A stretch of 64,000 bases of DNA from Martelella alba (GTDB taxonomy: Bacteria > Pseudomonadota > Alphaproteobacteria > Rhizobiales > Rhizobiaceae). A model generated the notes under the pieces. The model had not been told where the DNA came from, searched no databases, and saw nothing but the letters and a program-made list of their open reading frames with translations. The translations under genes were made by a program, and so were the position numbers. Position 1 is the first letter of the stretch. The number at the start of each line of letters is the position of its first letter. The DNA lies in the NCBI RefSeq assembly GCF_006516955.1, contig NZ_VHLG01000003.1, forward strand, positions 1 through 64,000, given 5' to 3'. Below are positions 8,305-18,857 of the stretch, piece after piece.

Positions 8305-9423
8305 ATGTGTTTTGAGGCGCGGGTAAATGCGGTGATCGATGACGCGATCGCACAGAAGCGCATTGTCGGGGCGACGATCCTTTTTGCGCGTGGCGGTGAG
8401 CTGCTGTTTCGGCGCGCCGCAGGCTTTGCCGATCGTGAGACAGAGCGGCCCGTAGCGCTTGATACGATCTACCGGCTGGCATCCGTCACCAAACCGGTTG
8501 TTGCCACCGCCGCGCTTGCCATGATCGATGCCGGACTTTTCGCCCTGGATGACAAAGTGTCGGATCGTCTGCCGTGGTTTCACCCGAAAGGGCCCGACGG
8601 GCAGCAGGCTGATATCCGCATCCGTCATCTTCTGACGCATACATCGGGTCTTGATTACACAGGTGGCGCTGCGGTTCTGCCCAAGGGCGAGGCGGCCAAT
8701 AGCGGGTTGACGGATACTGATCTTGGCTTTGAGGAAAATTTCGCCCGGCTGAACGATGTGCCGCTCAATTTCGCGCCCGGTTCTGCCTGGGCCTATTCGG
8801 TGGCAATCGATATTCTCGGCGCGTTGATTGCTCACACCACCGGGGCAACGCTGGAAGCGGCGGTGGTGAAATATGTCATCGGTCCGCTTGGCATGACAGA
8901 TACGCGCTTTTCGGTGACAGATGAGACCCGCCTTGCAACGCCCTATGCCGATCACAAGCCGGAGCCCGTGAAAATGCGCCGCCTGCATAGTGTTGCCGAT
9001 CGTTATGGTCAGGTCCATGGCTTTTCACCGGGGCGGATCTTCAATCCGAAAGCCTTCCAGTCCGGCGGTGCGGGGATGGCGGGCACGGCCGGTGATCTGC
9101 TGAGCCTGCTCTCAAGCTATGTCTTGCCGTCTTCGACGCTGCTGAAAGCGGAAACGGCCCGGTCGGCATTGCAGAACCAGATTGCGCCGGAAGCCGTCGG
9201 ACCGGGCACCGGGTTCGGTTTTATCGGCTCGGTGGTGAGCGATGCAGAGGCAAACGGTAAGAACCTGCCCACCGGAGCGGTAACCTGGGGCGGGGTCTAC
9301 GGCAATTGCTGGTCGATTGATCCGAGTAGCGGTACGGTCGGCGTCATCATGACCAATACGGCGATGGAAGGCTGCAATGGCGCTTTCCCGGATGATATCT
9401 GGAAGGCCTTTTACTCCGCCTGA
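8305..9423 (+). CDS. Serine hydrolase of the beta-lactamase/penicillin-binding-protein (class C-like) family
   Basis: The protein has 372 residues from the ATG at 8305. It contains the nucleophile SxxK motif as SVTK, preceded by the conserved IYRLA, and HLLTHTSGLDY, which is typical of EstB/class C-like esterases and D-aminopeptidases. The second motif Tyr appears as YSV in AWAYSVAIDILG. There is no obvious signal peptide, so it is probably cytoplasmic. The likely role is an esterase or peptidase on small substrates; activity against beta-lactams cannot be inferred. It converges with dxr, with a 13-base overlap of the 3' ends. An ATG at 8227 would add 26 poorly conserved residues. Confidence 0.82.
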   Translation: MCFEARVNAVIDDAIAQKRIVGATILFARGGELLFRRAAGFADRETERPVALDTIYRLASVTKPVVATAALAMIDAGLFALDDKVSDRLPWFHPKGPDGQQADIRIRHLLTHTSGLDYTGGAAVLPKGEAANSGLTDTDLGFEENFARLNDVPLNFAPGSAWAYSVAIDILGALIAHTTGATLEAAVVKYVIGPLGMTDTRFSVTDETRLATPYADHKPEPVKMRRLHSVADRYGQVHGFSPGRIFNPKAFQSGGAGMAGTAGDLLSLLSSYVLPSSTLLKAETARSALQNQIAPEAVGPGTGFGFIGSVVSDAEANGKNLPTGAVTWGGVYGNCWSIDPSSGTVGVIMTNTAMEGCNGAFPDDIWKAFYSA

Positions 9424-10583
9424 GCTTTGAGGTGGTCTGCGGCGCGGCGACGCGCCTCGGCATCGGCGGCATAGATATCCTCGATCGAAGCGGCTGCGGG
9501 AAGAGCCTGCATTGCGTTCATCACCTTCCCGGTGATTTCGGCCATTTCAAGAAAGCCGCAGCGACCGGCGATAAAGGCTTCAAGCGCGACTTCCTTGGCC
9601 GCGTTCAGCACGGCGCCCTGCAATCCGCCGCGTTCCATGGCGGTGCGGGCGAGGCGCAGCGCGGGGAAGCGCGTCTCGTCCGGTGCTTCGAAATCAAGCC
9701 GGGCCAGCCGCGCGAAATCCAGCCGTTCGACCGAGAGCGACGGGCGGGCGGGATAGGCCAGCGCATAGCCGATGGCAGTGCGCATGTCGGGGCTGCCGAG
9801 CTGGGCCAGCACCGAGCCGTCCGCATAGCCGACCATGGAATGGATGATCGATTGCGGGTGAACGATCACCTCGACCTGATCCGGCCGCAGGCGGAACAGA
9901 TGCATCGCCTCGATCATTTCCAGCGCCTTGTTGAACATGGAGGCGCTGTCGATGGAAATTTTGAGCCCCATCGACCAGTTCGGATGCGCCCGTGCCGTTG
10001 CCGCATCGACATTGCGCATTTCGGCAAGGCTTTTCGTGCGGAATGGCCCGCCCGATGCGGTGATGATGACCCGCTCCAGTGCCTTGCGCTGGTTCTCCTC
10101 CAGTACCTGGAAGATGGCGGAATGCTCGCTGTCGACAGGCAAGAGCCTGCCGCCGCCATCGGCAACCGCCTGCATGAACAGCGGTCCGGCCGAAACGAGG
10201 CATTCCTTGTTGGCAAGGGCGATATCGGCGCCGGCCTTTGCTGCGGCAAGGGCGGGCTTCAGGCCGGCGGTGCCGACAATGGCGGCCATGACGATATCAT
10301 TATCCATGGCGGCAGCCTCCATCAGGCCGGTTTCACCGGCCATGGCGGTGACGGCGCTGCCGGAAAGTGCCTCTTTCAGCGCTGCATAGCGTTCAGGATC
10401 TGCAGTGACGGCGGCTCTGGCGCGATGTGTGATGGCTGAGGCTGCAAGCGTATCAATGTTGGAGTGGCCGGTGATGGCTGTGACTTCAAAGCGCTCTGCG
10501 CCGCCGAGCTGATCGATAACGTCGAGTGTGTTGATGCCGATGGATCCGGTTGCACCGAAAATCGCAATACGTCGCTGTGTCAT
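9411..10583 (-). CDS. dxr: 1-deoxy-D-xylulose 5-phosphate reductoisomerase
   Basis: Dxr converts 1-deoxy-D-xylulose 5-phosphate to 2-C-methyl-D-erythritol 4-phosphate with NADPH, the first committed step of the MEP isoprenoid pathway. The 390-residue length is usual. The N-terminal NADPH-binding GATGSIG, the metal-binding DSEHSAIFQ, the ITASGGPFR loop, PNWSMG(L)KIS and the HPQSIIHSMV segment are all present. It stands alone, without uppS or cdsA next to it. A strong hairpin in the likely 5' leader lies at 10607-10651. Confidence 0.95.
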   Translation of the reverse strand: MTQRRIAIFGATGSIGINTLDVIDQLGGAERFEVTAITGHSNIDTLAASAITHRARAAVTADPERYAALKEALSGSAVTAMAGETGLMEAAAMDNDIVMAAIVGTAGLKPALAAAKAGADIALANKECLVSAGPLFMQAVADGGGRLLPVDSEHSAIFQVLEENQRKALERVIITASGGPFRTKSLAEMRNVDAATARAHPNWSMGLKISIDSASMFNKALEMIEAMHLFRLRPDQVEVIVHPQSIIHSMVGYADGSVLAQLGSPDMRTAIGYALAYPARPSLSVERLDFARLARLDFEAPDETRFPALRLARTAMERGGLQGAVLNAAKEVALEAFIAGRCGFLEMAEITGKVMNAMQALPAAASIEDIYAADAEARRRAADHLKAQAE

Positions 10584-10606
10584 GATCAGAAATTCAAACC
10601 TTCAAA

Positions 10607-10651
10607 ACCTGTTGCTGATGGCCTAGCCCAAAAGACGGCCGAGCAACAGGT
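10607..10651 (-). promoter_or_regulatory. Stem-loop in the putative dxr leader
   Basis: ACCTGTTGCT at 10607-10616 is perfectly complementary to AGCAACAGGT at 10642-10651, and GGCC blocks inside the loop can extend the pairing. The structure begins 24 bases upstream of the dxr start codon. No T-run follows on either strand, so it is not a plain intrinsic terminator. A leader or regulatory role is inferred only from position. Confidence 0.35.
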
Positions 10652-10861
10652 CTGTCTTTGATCTCGTCCGGTCTTTGGAAGGGTTTTGCGCGGATTGGGC
10701 CTGATTATCCCGGCTGGATGGAGCCCGGGGAGGGTGGATCTGGCCGCAGGGACTGGAAAAGCGGCGAGCGAACGACTATCACTGACCGACAGCTGTGAGC
10801 CTTTCAAGAAAGGTTTGTTGCCGGAAAATGAACAGTAATCATATGGGCAGGGAAACGGGTG

Positions 10862-11743
10862 ATGGTCGAGGCAATCAAGCGCATCGGTGTTATCGGCGCG
10901 GGTTCAATGGGATGCGGCGTTGCCCATGTTTGTGCTGCGGCTGGCTATGACGTGCAGCTGATTGATCGAGACATGGAGCAGATCGAGCGCGGGCTGGCGA
11001 CGATCAACGGCAATCTTGCGCGACAGGTGACAAGCGGCAAGCTGTCTGATGACGATCGCAAGAAGGCCCTGTCAAGGATCACCGGTTCCGTTGATCTTCA
11101 GGATCTCGCATCCTGCGACCTCGTGCTTGAGGCGATTACCGAGGAAGAGGATGCCAAGCGCAAGCTGTGGCAGAAGATCTGCCCGATCCTGAAGCCGGAC
11201 GCGCTTATGGCAACCAATACATCCACCTTTTCGATCACGCGTCTCGCCGCTGTCACGGATCGGCCGGAACGCTTCATGGGGGTGCATTTCATGAATCCGG
11301 CGCCGGTGATGGATCTGGTGGAGCTGGTGCGCGGCATTGCCACCGATGAGGCGACCTATGAGGCCGCCAAGGCCTTTGTCACCTCGCTTGGCAAGACCCC
11401 GACCGTGTCTGAGGATTTTCCCGCCTTCATCGTCAACCGCATTCTGCTGCCGATGATCAACGAGGCGATCTATGTCCTTTATGAAGGTGTCGGTTCGGTT
11501 GATTCCATCGATACAGCGATGAAACTCGGCGCGCGCCACCCCATGGGGCCGTTGGAACTCGCTGACTTTATCGGCCTTGATACCTGCCTTGCCATCATGC
11601 AGAACCTTTACGAAGGCCTGTCTGATGGCAAATACCGTCCCTGTCCGCTGCTAGTCAAATATGTCGATGCCGGCTGGCTCGGCCGCAAATCCGGTCGCGG
11701 CTTTTATGATTATCGCGGCGATGAACCGGTGCCGACCCGATAA
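10862..11743 (+). CDS. 3-hydroxyacyl-CoA (3-hydroxybutyryl-CoA) dehydrogenase
   Basis: The 293-residue protein has the FAD-independent NAD-binding signature IGVIGAGSMGCGVAHVCA at the N-terminus and the C-terminal dehydrogenase domain. The catalytic His is in MGVHFMNPAPVM and the pathway signature is NRILLPMINEA. It should oxidise (S)-3-hydroxyacyl-CoA to 3-oxoacyl-CoA with NAD in fatty-acid or butanoate metabolism. The length is that of the stand-alone enzyme (Hbd/PaaH type), not the large fused beta-oxidation enzyme. The ATG at 10862 directly follows an in-frame GTG, which could be used as well. It converges with the downstream MerR gene. Confidence 0.9.
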   Translation: MVEAIKRIGVIGAGSMGCGVAHVCAAAGYDVQLIDRDMEQIERGLATINGNLARQVTSGKLSDDDRKKALSRITGSVDLQDLASCDLVLEAITEEEDAKRKLWQKICPILKPDALMATNTSTFSITRLAAVTDRPERFMGVHFMNPAPVMDLVELVRGIATDEATYEAAKAFVTSLGKTPTVSEDFPAFIVNRILLPMINEAIYVLYEGVGSVDSIDTAMKLGARHPMGPLELADFIGLDTCLAIMQNLYEGLSDGKYRPCPLLVKYVDAGWLGRKSGRGFYDYRGDEPVPTR

Positions 11744-11749
11744 GCGCTG

Positions 11750-12157
11750 CTATTGCGCCGACGCGCAGGAGGGGCAGCCCGAAAGCTCATCCAGGATCGG
11801 GCAGTCGGGACGGTTGTCGCCATGGCAATGGTCAGCGAGATGTCTGAGCGTGGCCTTCAGGCTTTGAAGCTTGGCAAGCTTTTCCTCGATCTCGGTAATC
11901 TTGCTCAGCGCCAGGCGTTTCACCTCGGCGCTTTCACGGCCGTCATCGTCATAAAGTGAGAGCAGCTGGCGGCATTCTTCCACGGAAAAACCGAGATCGC
12001 GGGCGCGGTGGATGAAGCCAAGCCGCTGGACATGGGACTGGGAATAGTCGCGATAGCCGTTTTCAGCCCTGTCGGCGACGACAAGGCCGATATCCTCATA
12101 ATAGCGGATGGTTTTGGCCGGCAGACCCGAACGTTCCGCAGCAGTGCCGATATTCAT
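11750..12157 (-). CDS. hmrR: Cu(I)-responsive MerR-family regulator (CueR/HmrR type)
   Basis: The 135-residue regulator begins with the MerR helix-turn-helix MNIGTAAERSGLPAKTIRYY, followed by a dimerisation helix. Near the C-terminus are Cys111 and Cys119 in CHGDNRPDC, the spacing that in CueR coordinates one Cu(I) ion between two cysteines. A further Cys pair, CPSC, sits in the tail. It should activate copper export genes by untwisting a promoter with an over-long spacer. No copper ATPase is next to it, so its targets must lie elsewhere. A matching dyad is found just ahead of its own start. Confidence 0.9.
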   Translation of the reverse strand: MNIGTAAERSGLPAKTIRYYEDIGLVVADRAENGYRDYSQSHVQRLGFIHRARDLGFSVEECRQLLSLYDDDGRESAEVKRLALSKITEIEEKLAKLQSLKATLRHLADHCHGDNRPDCPILDELSGCPSCASAQ

Positions 12158-12170
12158 GACGCAGACTCCA

Positions 12171-12191
12171 ACATTCCAGTCTTTGGAATGT
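12171..12191 (-). promoter_or_regulatory. CueR/HmrR-type operator-promoter dyad
   Basis: ACATTCCA and TGGAATGT form a perfect inverted repeat around five bases. This resembles the CueR consensus, in which CCTTCCA and TGGAAGG arms flank a short centre. It is 14 bases upstream of the hmrR start and oriented for minus-strand transcription, suggesting autoregulation. The neighbouring dehydrogenase gene ends at 12212 and reads towards it. Confidence 0.65.
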
Positions 12192-12211
12192 AGGCGCGTG
12201 GCCGATGAATT

Positions 12212-13078
12212 TCAATCGCCGGAGAGGGCGGTGCGCACCATCGCCGAGAGATCTTCATCGCCATGGCCTGCCTCAAGGCAATCGGCATAGCTTTTGCGCG
12301 CGGCATCGATGGCCGGGGTGTCGATGCCGAGACTGTCGGCGACCGCGGCAAACAGGGTGGCATCTTTCAGGGCGCCGGTAACGGGGAAGCCGACGGATGT
12401 GTCCTGGCCGAGAATACGCGGTGTGCGGCCCTTCAGCGCCGGTGAACCCGACGGGCTGGTCACGAGAATGTCCAGCATCTTTTCCACGCTGAGACCGGCT
12501 TTCTTGCCCGTCATCATCGCTTCCTTCAGCACTTCCCAATAGCCGCAGAGCATCATGTTGTTGACGATCTTGGCGGCGGCGCCCGTGCCAAGTGATCCGG
12601 TGTGATGGATGCGGTCGGAGAGTGTTTCGGCGACGGCCAAAAACCGGTCGAAATCGATCTTCGCGCCGCCGATATAAAGCCCGGCCTTGCCTGCCGCGAT
12701 CAGTTCCGGTCCACCGGAGATCGGCGCGTCGATGGCGGTGCCGCCCTTGGCCTTGATGGCGGCCGAGGCGTCGCGCAGCACGGTCGGGCTGACGGTGGAG
12801 GTTTCCACCACCAGCTTGCCGGGCAGCGAAGTGGCGGTCAGCGTGTCCAGCACGCCTTTCACCGCCGCGTCATTGATCAGCGAGGTGATGATGATATCGG
12901 CCTCGCGCGCCATGACGGTGAGCGAGCGGGCAACCGTGCTGCCGGTTTCGGCGGCCAGTGCATCCGGTACGCCGGAGCGGTTCCACAAGACGACGCTGAA
13001 GCCGTTTGCGGCAAGCCGTCTTGCCATGGCCGAACCCATGCGGCCGGTGCCGCAAATGCCGATTACCTCACCCGTCAT
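12212..13078 (-). CDS. NAD(P)-dependent oxidoreductase of the 3-hydroxyisobutyrate dehydrogenase family
   Basis: This 288-residue beta-hydroxyacid dehydrogenase has the Rossmann motif GICGTGRMGSAMARRL, the VVETSTVSP segment, the substrate-binding DAPISGGPE and the catalytic Lys in GAAAKIVNNMM. The C-terminal helical domain has DTSVGFPVTGALKDATL. Family members act on 3-hydroxyisobutyrate, tartronate semialdehyde, glyoxylate/succinic semialdehyde or gluconate derivatives. The exact substrate cannot be decided. It ends 54 bases before the hmrR start and is probably transcribed separately from it. Confidence 0.82.
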   Translation of the reverse strand: MTGEVIGICGTGRMGSAMARRLAANGFSVVLWNRSGVPDALAAETGSTVARSLTVMAREADIIITSLINDAAVKGVLDTLTATSLPGKLVVETSTVSPTVLRDASAAIKAKGGTAIDAPISGGPELIAAGKAGLYIGGAKIDFDRFLAVAETLSDRIHHTGSLGTGAAAKIVNNMMLCGYWEVLKEAMMTGKKAGLSVEKMLDILVTSPSGSPALKGRTPRILGQDTSVGFPVTGALKDATLFAAVADSLGIDTPAIDAARKSYADCLEAGHGDEDLSAMVRTALSGD

Positions 13079-13093
13079 GCTGTCATCCTTCCG

Positions 13094-14677
<1,584 letters not shown>

Positions 14678-14770
14678 TTTGACAAAATCCTGTTAATTGG
14701 CCGCATATCTAACGATTTCGGCCCGCATATGCAATTGACCCGTGACTTCGTGATGGCAAGAGTAAAATCC

Positions 14771-15235
14771 ATGAACAAGATGCTTGATGATTTACCCGCC
14801 CTGAAGCTGAAACGCCTGGACAATGCCAAAGGCATTGAGCCGCCCGCTTATGAAACTGCGGGCTCGGCAGGCATGGATATCCGTGCCGCGATTGATGAAC
14901 CGCTGACGCTGGCGCCGGGAAAACGCGCGCTGGTGCCGACCGGCTTCGTCTTTGAAATCCCGGAAGGCTTTGAGGCGCAGGTTCGCCCGCGCTCGGGCCT
15001 TGCGATCAAGAACGGCATTACCTGCCTCAACAGTCCCGGCACGATCGACAGTGATTATCGCGGTGAGGTCAAGGTCATCCTGATCAATCACGGTGACGCC
15101 GATTTCGTTATCGAACGCGGCATGCGTATTGCCCAGATCGTGATTGCACCGGTCACCCAGCTGAAAATCGCGCTTGTCAGCGACGTCACCGATACGCTGC
15201 GCGGTTCCGGCGGCTTCGGCTCCACCGGGGTCTGA
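14771..15235 (+). CDS. dut: Deoxyuridine 5'-triphosphate nucleotidohydrolase (dUTPase)
   Basis: The enzyme hydrolyses dUTP to dUMP and pyrophosphate, keeping uracil out of DNA. All five trimeric-dUTPase motifs are visible in order: [45 protein letters not shown] and the C-terminal [10 protein letters not shown]. The 154-residue length is usual. The ATG at 14771 is chosen because homologues start about 35 residues before motif 1; an in-frame ATG at 14753 is possible. The methyltransferase gene begins three bases after its stop. Confidence 0.94.
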   Translation: MNKMLDDLPALKLKRLDNAKGIEPPAYETAGSAGMDIRAAIDEPLTLAPGKRALVPTGFVFEIPEGFEAQVRPRSGLAIKNGITCLNSPGTIDSDYRGEVKVILINHGDADFVIERGMRIAQIVIAPVTQLKIALVSDVTDTLRGSGGFGSTGV

Positions 15236-15238
15236 CGG

Positions 15239-15835
15239 GTGAGCGAAGACCGCACCTTTGATTTCTACAACAAAGAGGCCTCCGTCTATGCGGGGGCCTC
15301 TCGCGTTTCAAACGCTGAACGCCTGAGCGGTTTTCTCAAAGCGCTGCCGCCGGGCGCCAGCATCCTTGAGCTTGGCTGCGGTGCGGGTTTCGACAGCGCC
15401 TTCATGCTGGCGGCGGGATTTGACGTCACGCCCAGCGATGGTTCCCCTGAAATGGTCCGCGAGGCCGAGGCTCGGCTTGGCCGGCCGGTGCGCCTCATAC
15501 CGTTCGAGGCGCTGGAAGATGCTGCTTGTTATGACGGCATCTGGGCCAATGCCTGCCTTCTCCATGTCCCGCGGGATCGGCTGGCGGGTGTCTTTATGCG
15601 TATCTTCACCGCCATGCGGGCGGGCGGATTGTTTTATGCCAGCTACAAGACGGGCAAACCCGAAGGGTTTGACGCTTATGGGCGCTATTACAATTATCCC
15701 GAACGGGACGCGTTATTGATGCAGTATCAGGCGGCGGGTTTTCGCGACATTCGGATCGAAGCGCGGGCCGGCGGCGGTTATGGCGGCGAAAAGGTCGACT
15801 GGCTGTATATTTTTGCAACAAGGCCGAATGTGTAA
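15239..15835 (+). CDS. Class I SAM-dependent methyltransferase
   Basis: The 198-residue protein has the Rossmann methyltransferase motif I ILELGCGAGFDSAFML, motif II with DVTPSDGSPEMVREAEAR, and the post-motif YDGIWANACLLHVPR. The start is GTG at 15239, three bases after the dut stop, so the two genes are probably co-transcribed. The C-terminal part with EKVDWLYIFATRP is typical of small tellurite-resistance/UbiE-like methyltransferases. The substrate is unknown. Confidence 0.83.
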   Translation: MSEDRTFDFYNKEASVYAGASRVSNAERLSGFLKALPPGASILELGCGAGFDSAFMLAAGFDVTPSDGSPEMVREAEARLGRPVRLIPFEALEDAACYDGIWANACLLHVPRDRLAGVFMRIFTAMRAGGLFYASYKTGKPEGFDAYGRYYNYPERDALLMQYQAAGFRDIRIEARAGGGYGGEKVDWLYIFATRPNV

Positions 15836-15910
15836 GACGTTTCAGGCCAAGGCATGATTTTGAAGTTCCGGTCTTTGTAGTAGCGTGACATGTCTGCGGG
15901 AGGTGCGGCC

Positions 15911-17179
15911 ATGGAGATGATCGAGATATTCGAGCGGCTTGGACTGGCACTGGCGATTGGTGCTCTGGTTGGCATGGAACGCGGCTGGCAGGAGCGTGAG
16001 CTGCCGGCGGGCGGGCGGGCAGCGGGCATCCGCACCTTCGCGCTGTCCGGTTTTTTAGGCGGCGTTTCCGGCTATCTTCAGGGCATTACCGGCCCGGTTT
16101 TGCCGGCCATGCTGCTGGCGGGCTTTGTTCTGGCTTTCGTCGTCTTTTCCTATCGTGCGGCCACGCCACGCAATGATTTCAGCGTCACCGGCGTGGTGGC
16201 GGCGCTGATCGTCTTTGCGCTTGGCGTGGTGTCGGTGACCGGTGATATGCGCATCGCCGCTGCCGGGGCGGTGGTCACCACAGGCTTCCTGGCGGCGCGG
16301 CACAGCCTGCATGGCTTTCTGCGCGCCATGACCTGGACGGAATTGCGTTCGGCGCTGGTCCTGCTCGCCATGACCTTCGTAGCGCTGCCGCTTCTGCCTG
16401 ATCACCCGGTGGACCCCTGGGGCGCCTTCAATCCATTCACCGTCTGGCTGATGACAGTGATGATCGCGGCGCTTTCCTATGCGGGCTACGTGGCGATGCG
16501 GGTTGGCGGGCCGGATCGCGGGATTCTCTTCGCCGGTGCCGCAGGAGGCGTCGTCTCGTCAACGGCGACAACGCTTTCCTTCGCCCGGATATCCATGAGT
16601 GAGACCGGGCTGTCGCGCCAGCTTGCGGGTGCGGCTGCGCTTGCGGGTGGGCTGTCGCTGGTGCGCTGCTTCATCATCGCGGTGGCGGTCGACCCGGTTC
16701 TGGCGGCACCTCTTGCCTCAGGCCTTGCGCCGGGTCTCGTCATCTTTGTCGTTGCGGGGCTTTTGCTCAATGCCCGAAAGTCAGCGTCTGGCGGCGGACA
16801 TGAGCTGGAGCTCAAAAACCCGTTCGAGCTGGGGATGGTGCTGCGCTTTGGCGCATTGCTTGGCGCCATCGGTTTCATCTCCAAGCTACTGGTGCAGTTT
16901 CTTGGCCCCTCCAGCATCATCATCATCGCACTCGTTTCGGGTATTCCCGATCTGGATGCGATCACGCTTTCAACCGCGCATCTGGCCGGAAATTCTGTTC
17001 CGATCGAAACGGCTTCGCTGGCGATCTTGCTGGCGGTGACCGCAAATCTCGTCACCAAAATGGTGCTTGCCATTTCAAGCGGCACGCCGACCTATGGCCG
17101 CCTGCTCGGTGGGCTCACCATGACAGTGATCGTCGCTGGCGGCATCGGGATTGCCGTTGCGCTCAAGATTTTGTTCTGA
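15911..17179 (+). CDS. MgtC/SapB-type membrane protein with DUF4010 domain
   Basis: The 422-residue polytopic protein starts with an MgtC/SapB-like N-terminal domain (LALAIGALVGMERGWQER, then GIRTFALSGFLGGVSGYL). A DUF4010 domain follows with many membrane helices, including GILFAGAAGGVVSSTATTLS and AHLAGNSVPIETASLAILL. Such proteins are inner-membrane proteins of unclear function; MgtC itself inhibits ATP synthase and is linked to magnesium limitation. The start at 15911 is preceded by GGGAGG. An ATG at 15890 lies upstream but lacks a good ribosome-binding site. Confidence 0.8.
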   Translation: MEMIEIFERLGLALAIGALVGMERGWQERELPAGGRAAGIRTFALSGFLGGVSGYLQGITGPVLPAMLLAGFVLAFVVFSYRAATPRNDFSVTGVVAALIVFALGVVSVTGDMRIAAAGAVVTTGFLAARHSLHGFLRAMTWTELRSALVLLAMTFVALPLLPDHPVDPWGAFNPFTVWLMTVMIAALSYAGYVAMRVGGPDRGILFAGAAGGVVSSTATTLSFARISMSETGLSRQLAGAAALAGGLSLVRCFIIAVAVDPVLAAPLASGLAPGLVIFVVAGLLLNARKSASGGGHELELKNPFELGMVLRFGALLGAIGFISKLLVQFLGPSSIIIIALVSGIPDLDAITLSTAHLAGNSVPIETASLAILLAVTANLVTKMVLAISSGTPTYGRLLGGLTMTVIVAGGIGIAVALKILF

Positions 17180-17185
17180 GCGCGG

Positions 17186-17644
17186 TCACAGCGGTGGAAG
17201 CCGTCGTTTGACCGGGCTGGACTTGATGATCGAGGTGCTGGTCGCCGCCTTTTCGATCAGCGGGTCGAGCATATCGTCAAGTTCCTGCATCGAGCGGAAG
17301 ACAAGCCGGATGAAGAAACAGTCGTCACCTGTCACCTTGTCGCATTCGATCACCAGCGGCATGGCCTCGATCAGGCTCTGGATGATATGCAGCATTCCCG
17401 GAAGCGGCTTTACCCGAACGAAGGCTTCCATAGGATAACCGACGGCCGCAAGATCAATCTCGGCGGCATAGCCACTAATGATGCCGCGCTCTTCAAGCCT
17501 TCGGATCCGCTCGGCAGCGCTGGGCGAGGAAAGGCCGGCAAGGGCCGCTAGCTCCTTCAGCGACAGCCGCGCATTGCCGGCAAGAGCTGCCAGCAGCTTG
17601 CTATCCGTCTCGTCGAGCGCTGTAGTACGATTAGGTGAAGACAT
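17186..17644 (-). CDS. Lrp/AsnC-family transcriptional regulator
   Basis: The 152-residue regulator has the AsnC helix-turn-helix (DETDSKLLAALAGNARLSLK and LAGLSSPSAAERIRRLEERG) and the RAM ligand domain with AFVRVKPLPG and ECDKVTGDDCFFIRLVFRS. Lrp proteins sense amino acids. It is divergent from an EamA-type exporter at 17753 across an AT-rich 108-base gap, which suggests that it regulates the exporter. The ATG at 17644 is favoured over a TTG five codons upstream. Confidence 0.88.
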   Translation of the reverse strand: MSSPNRTTALDETDSKLLAALAGNARLSLKELAALAGLSSPSAAERIRRLEERGIISGYAAEIDLAAVGYPMEAFVRVKPLPGMLHIIQSLIEAMPLVIECDKVTGDDCFFIRLVFRSMQELDDMLDPLIEKAATSTSIIKSSPVKRRLPPL

Positions 17645-17752
17645 TAATTTTCCGAACAATCGTAATTAAGTGGTATTTTAGACCTAATATAGTCCGTTTA
17701 AAATTGTTTGGCATTCAAATAATCTGAGGGTCTCACTCAACGGAGAACATAT

Positions 17753-18679
17753 ATGAGCCCGTCAGAACGAACCGGAGCCATGCAGATGCTGGTGGCTATG
17801 GCGACCGCCGGTACGGTCGGCCTATTCGTCGTTTTCGCGCATCTTCCAGTGGTCAGTATCGTTTTCTGGCGCTGCATTCTGGGCGGCACAATCCTGTTCG
17901 GGGTCTGTGCACGGCTGGGTTATCTCACTATGGCTGGGCTTGATCGTCGGCGCATCGTCTTCATGATGCTTGGCGGCCTCGCCATTCTGGGAAACTGGCT
18001 GTTTCTCTTTGCCGCCTATGCCCGTGCGCCGATTTCGGTAACGGCGACAGTTTACAATACCCAGCCCTTCATGATGGTCATTCTCGGCGCGCTGTTTCTC
18101 GGCGAGCGGCTGACGGCAAGCCGGATTATATGGCTTGCAGCGGGCTTTGCCGGCGTGGTGGTGATCACCGGCGGCCCCTTTACCGGCGCTGCCGTATCTC
18201 AAACCTATCTGATCGGGGTTGGCTTTGCGTTTGTCTCGGCCTTTTTCTATGCGCTTTCGGCGATTTTCACCAAGGCGCTGAAGGGGGTACCGCCGCATCT
18301 GATCGCGCTGGTTCATATGGGGCTCTCGGCATTGCTCCTGCTGCCCTTTGTCAGCTGGACTGTCTGGCCGCAGACAATGCTGTCCTGGGGCTCGGTGGCT
18401 GCGCTTGGCATCATCCATACGGGCCTTGTCTATGTCCTGCTTTATGCTGGTTTTCAGAAGTTGCCAACCGTCATCAGCGGCGCATTGTCCTTCGTCTACC
18501 CGGTGGTGGCGATCATCGCCGACGCTTTGGTTTTCGGACATGTCTTCAGCGCTCCGCAGATGCTTGGCGCTGCCCTGATTTTCATCAGCGCGGCTGCCAC
18601 AACATTTGGCTGGCCGCTTATCCCGGCACGTTTTCGGCTGCACGGTCGGGCGGCAAACAAGCTGGCCAAAGCTGATTGA
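17753..18679 (+). CDS. EamA/DMT-superfamily exporter
   Basis: This 308-residue integral membrane protein shows two EamA repeats of about five helices each, the second starting near YLIGVGFAFVSAFFYALSAI. YNTQPFMMVILGALFLGERL and LSFVYPVVAIIADALVFGH are typical repeat signatures. Family members export amino acids or small metabolites (RhaT/YdcZ/RarD-like). The divergent Lrp regulator suggests an amino-acid substrate, which is inference. GGAGAA lies eight bases before the ATG. Confidence 0.85.
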   Translation: MSPSERTGAMQMLVAMATAGTVGLFVVFAHLPVVSIVFWRCILGGTILFGVCARLGYLTMAGLDRRRIVFMMLGGLAILGNWLFLFAAYARAPISVTATVYNTQPFMMVILGALFLGERLTASRIIWLAAGFAGVVVITGGPFTGAAVSQTYLIGVGFAFVSAFFYALSAIFTKALKGVPPHLIALVHMGLSALLLLPFVSWTVWPQTMLSWGSVAALGIIHTGLVYVLLYAGFQKLPTVISGALSFVYPVVAIIADALVFGHVFSAPQMLGAALIFISAAATTFGWPLIPARFRLHGRAANKLAKAD

Positions 18680-18857
18680 CTATCATCAAATTTTGCGGGG
18701 GATGGCCAGCTTCGAAAGGTTTCAGGAATGAATTTGCTCACTATCAAAGAAAATGAGTATCAAATTCCTGCGGCCCTGCTGGCTGATCTGTTTCATACCT
18801 CGAATTGTCCGCTCCTGAACCCTAACTAAGGAGAAAGTTCACTAGGGAGCATCATCC

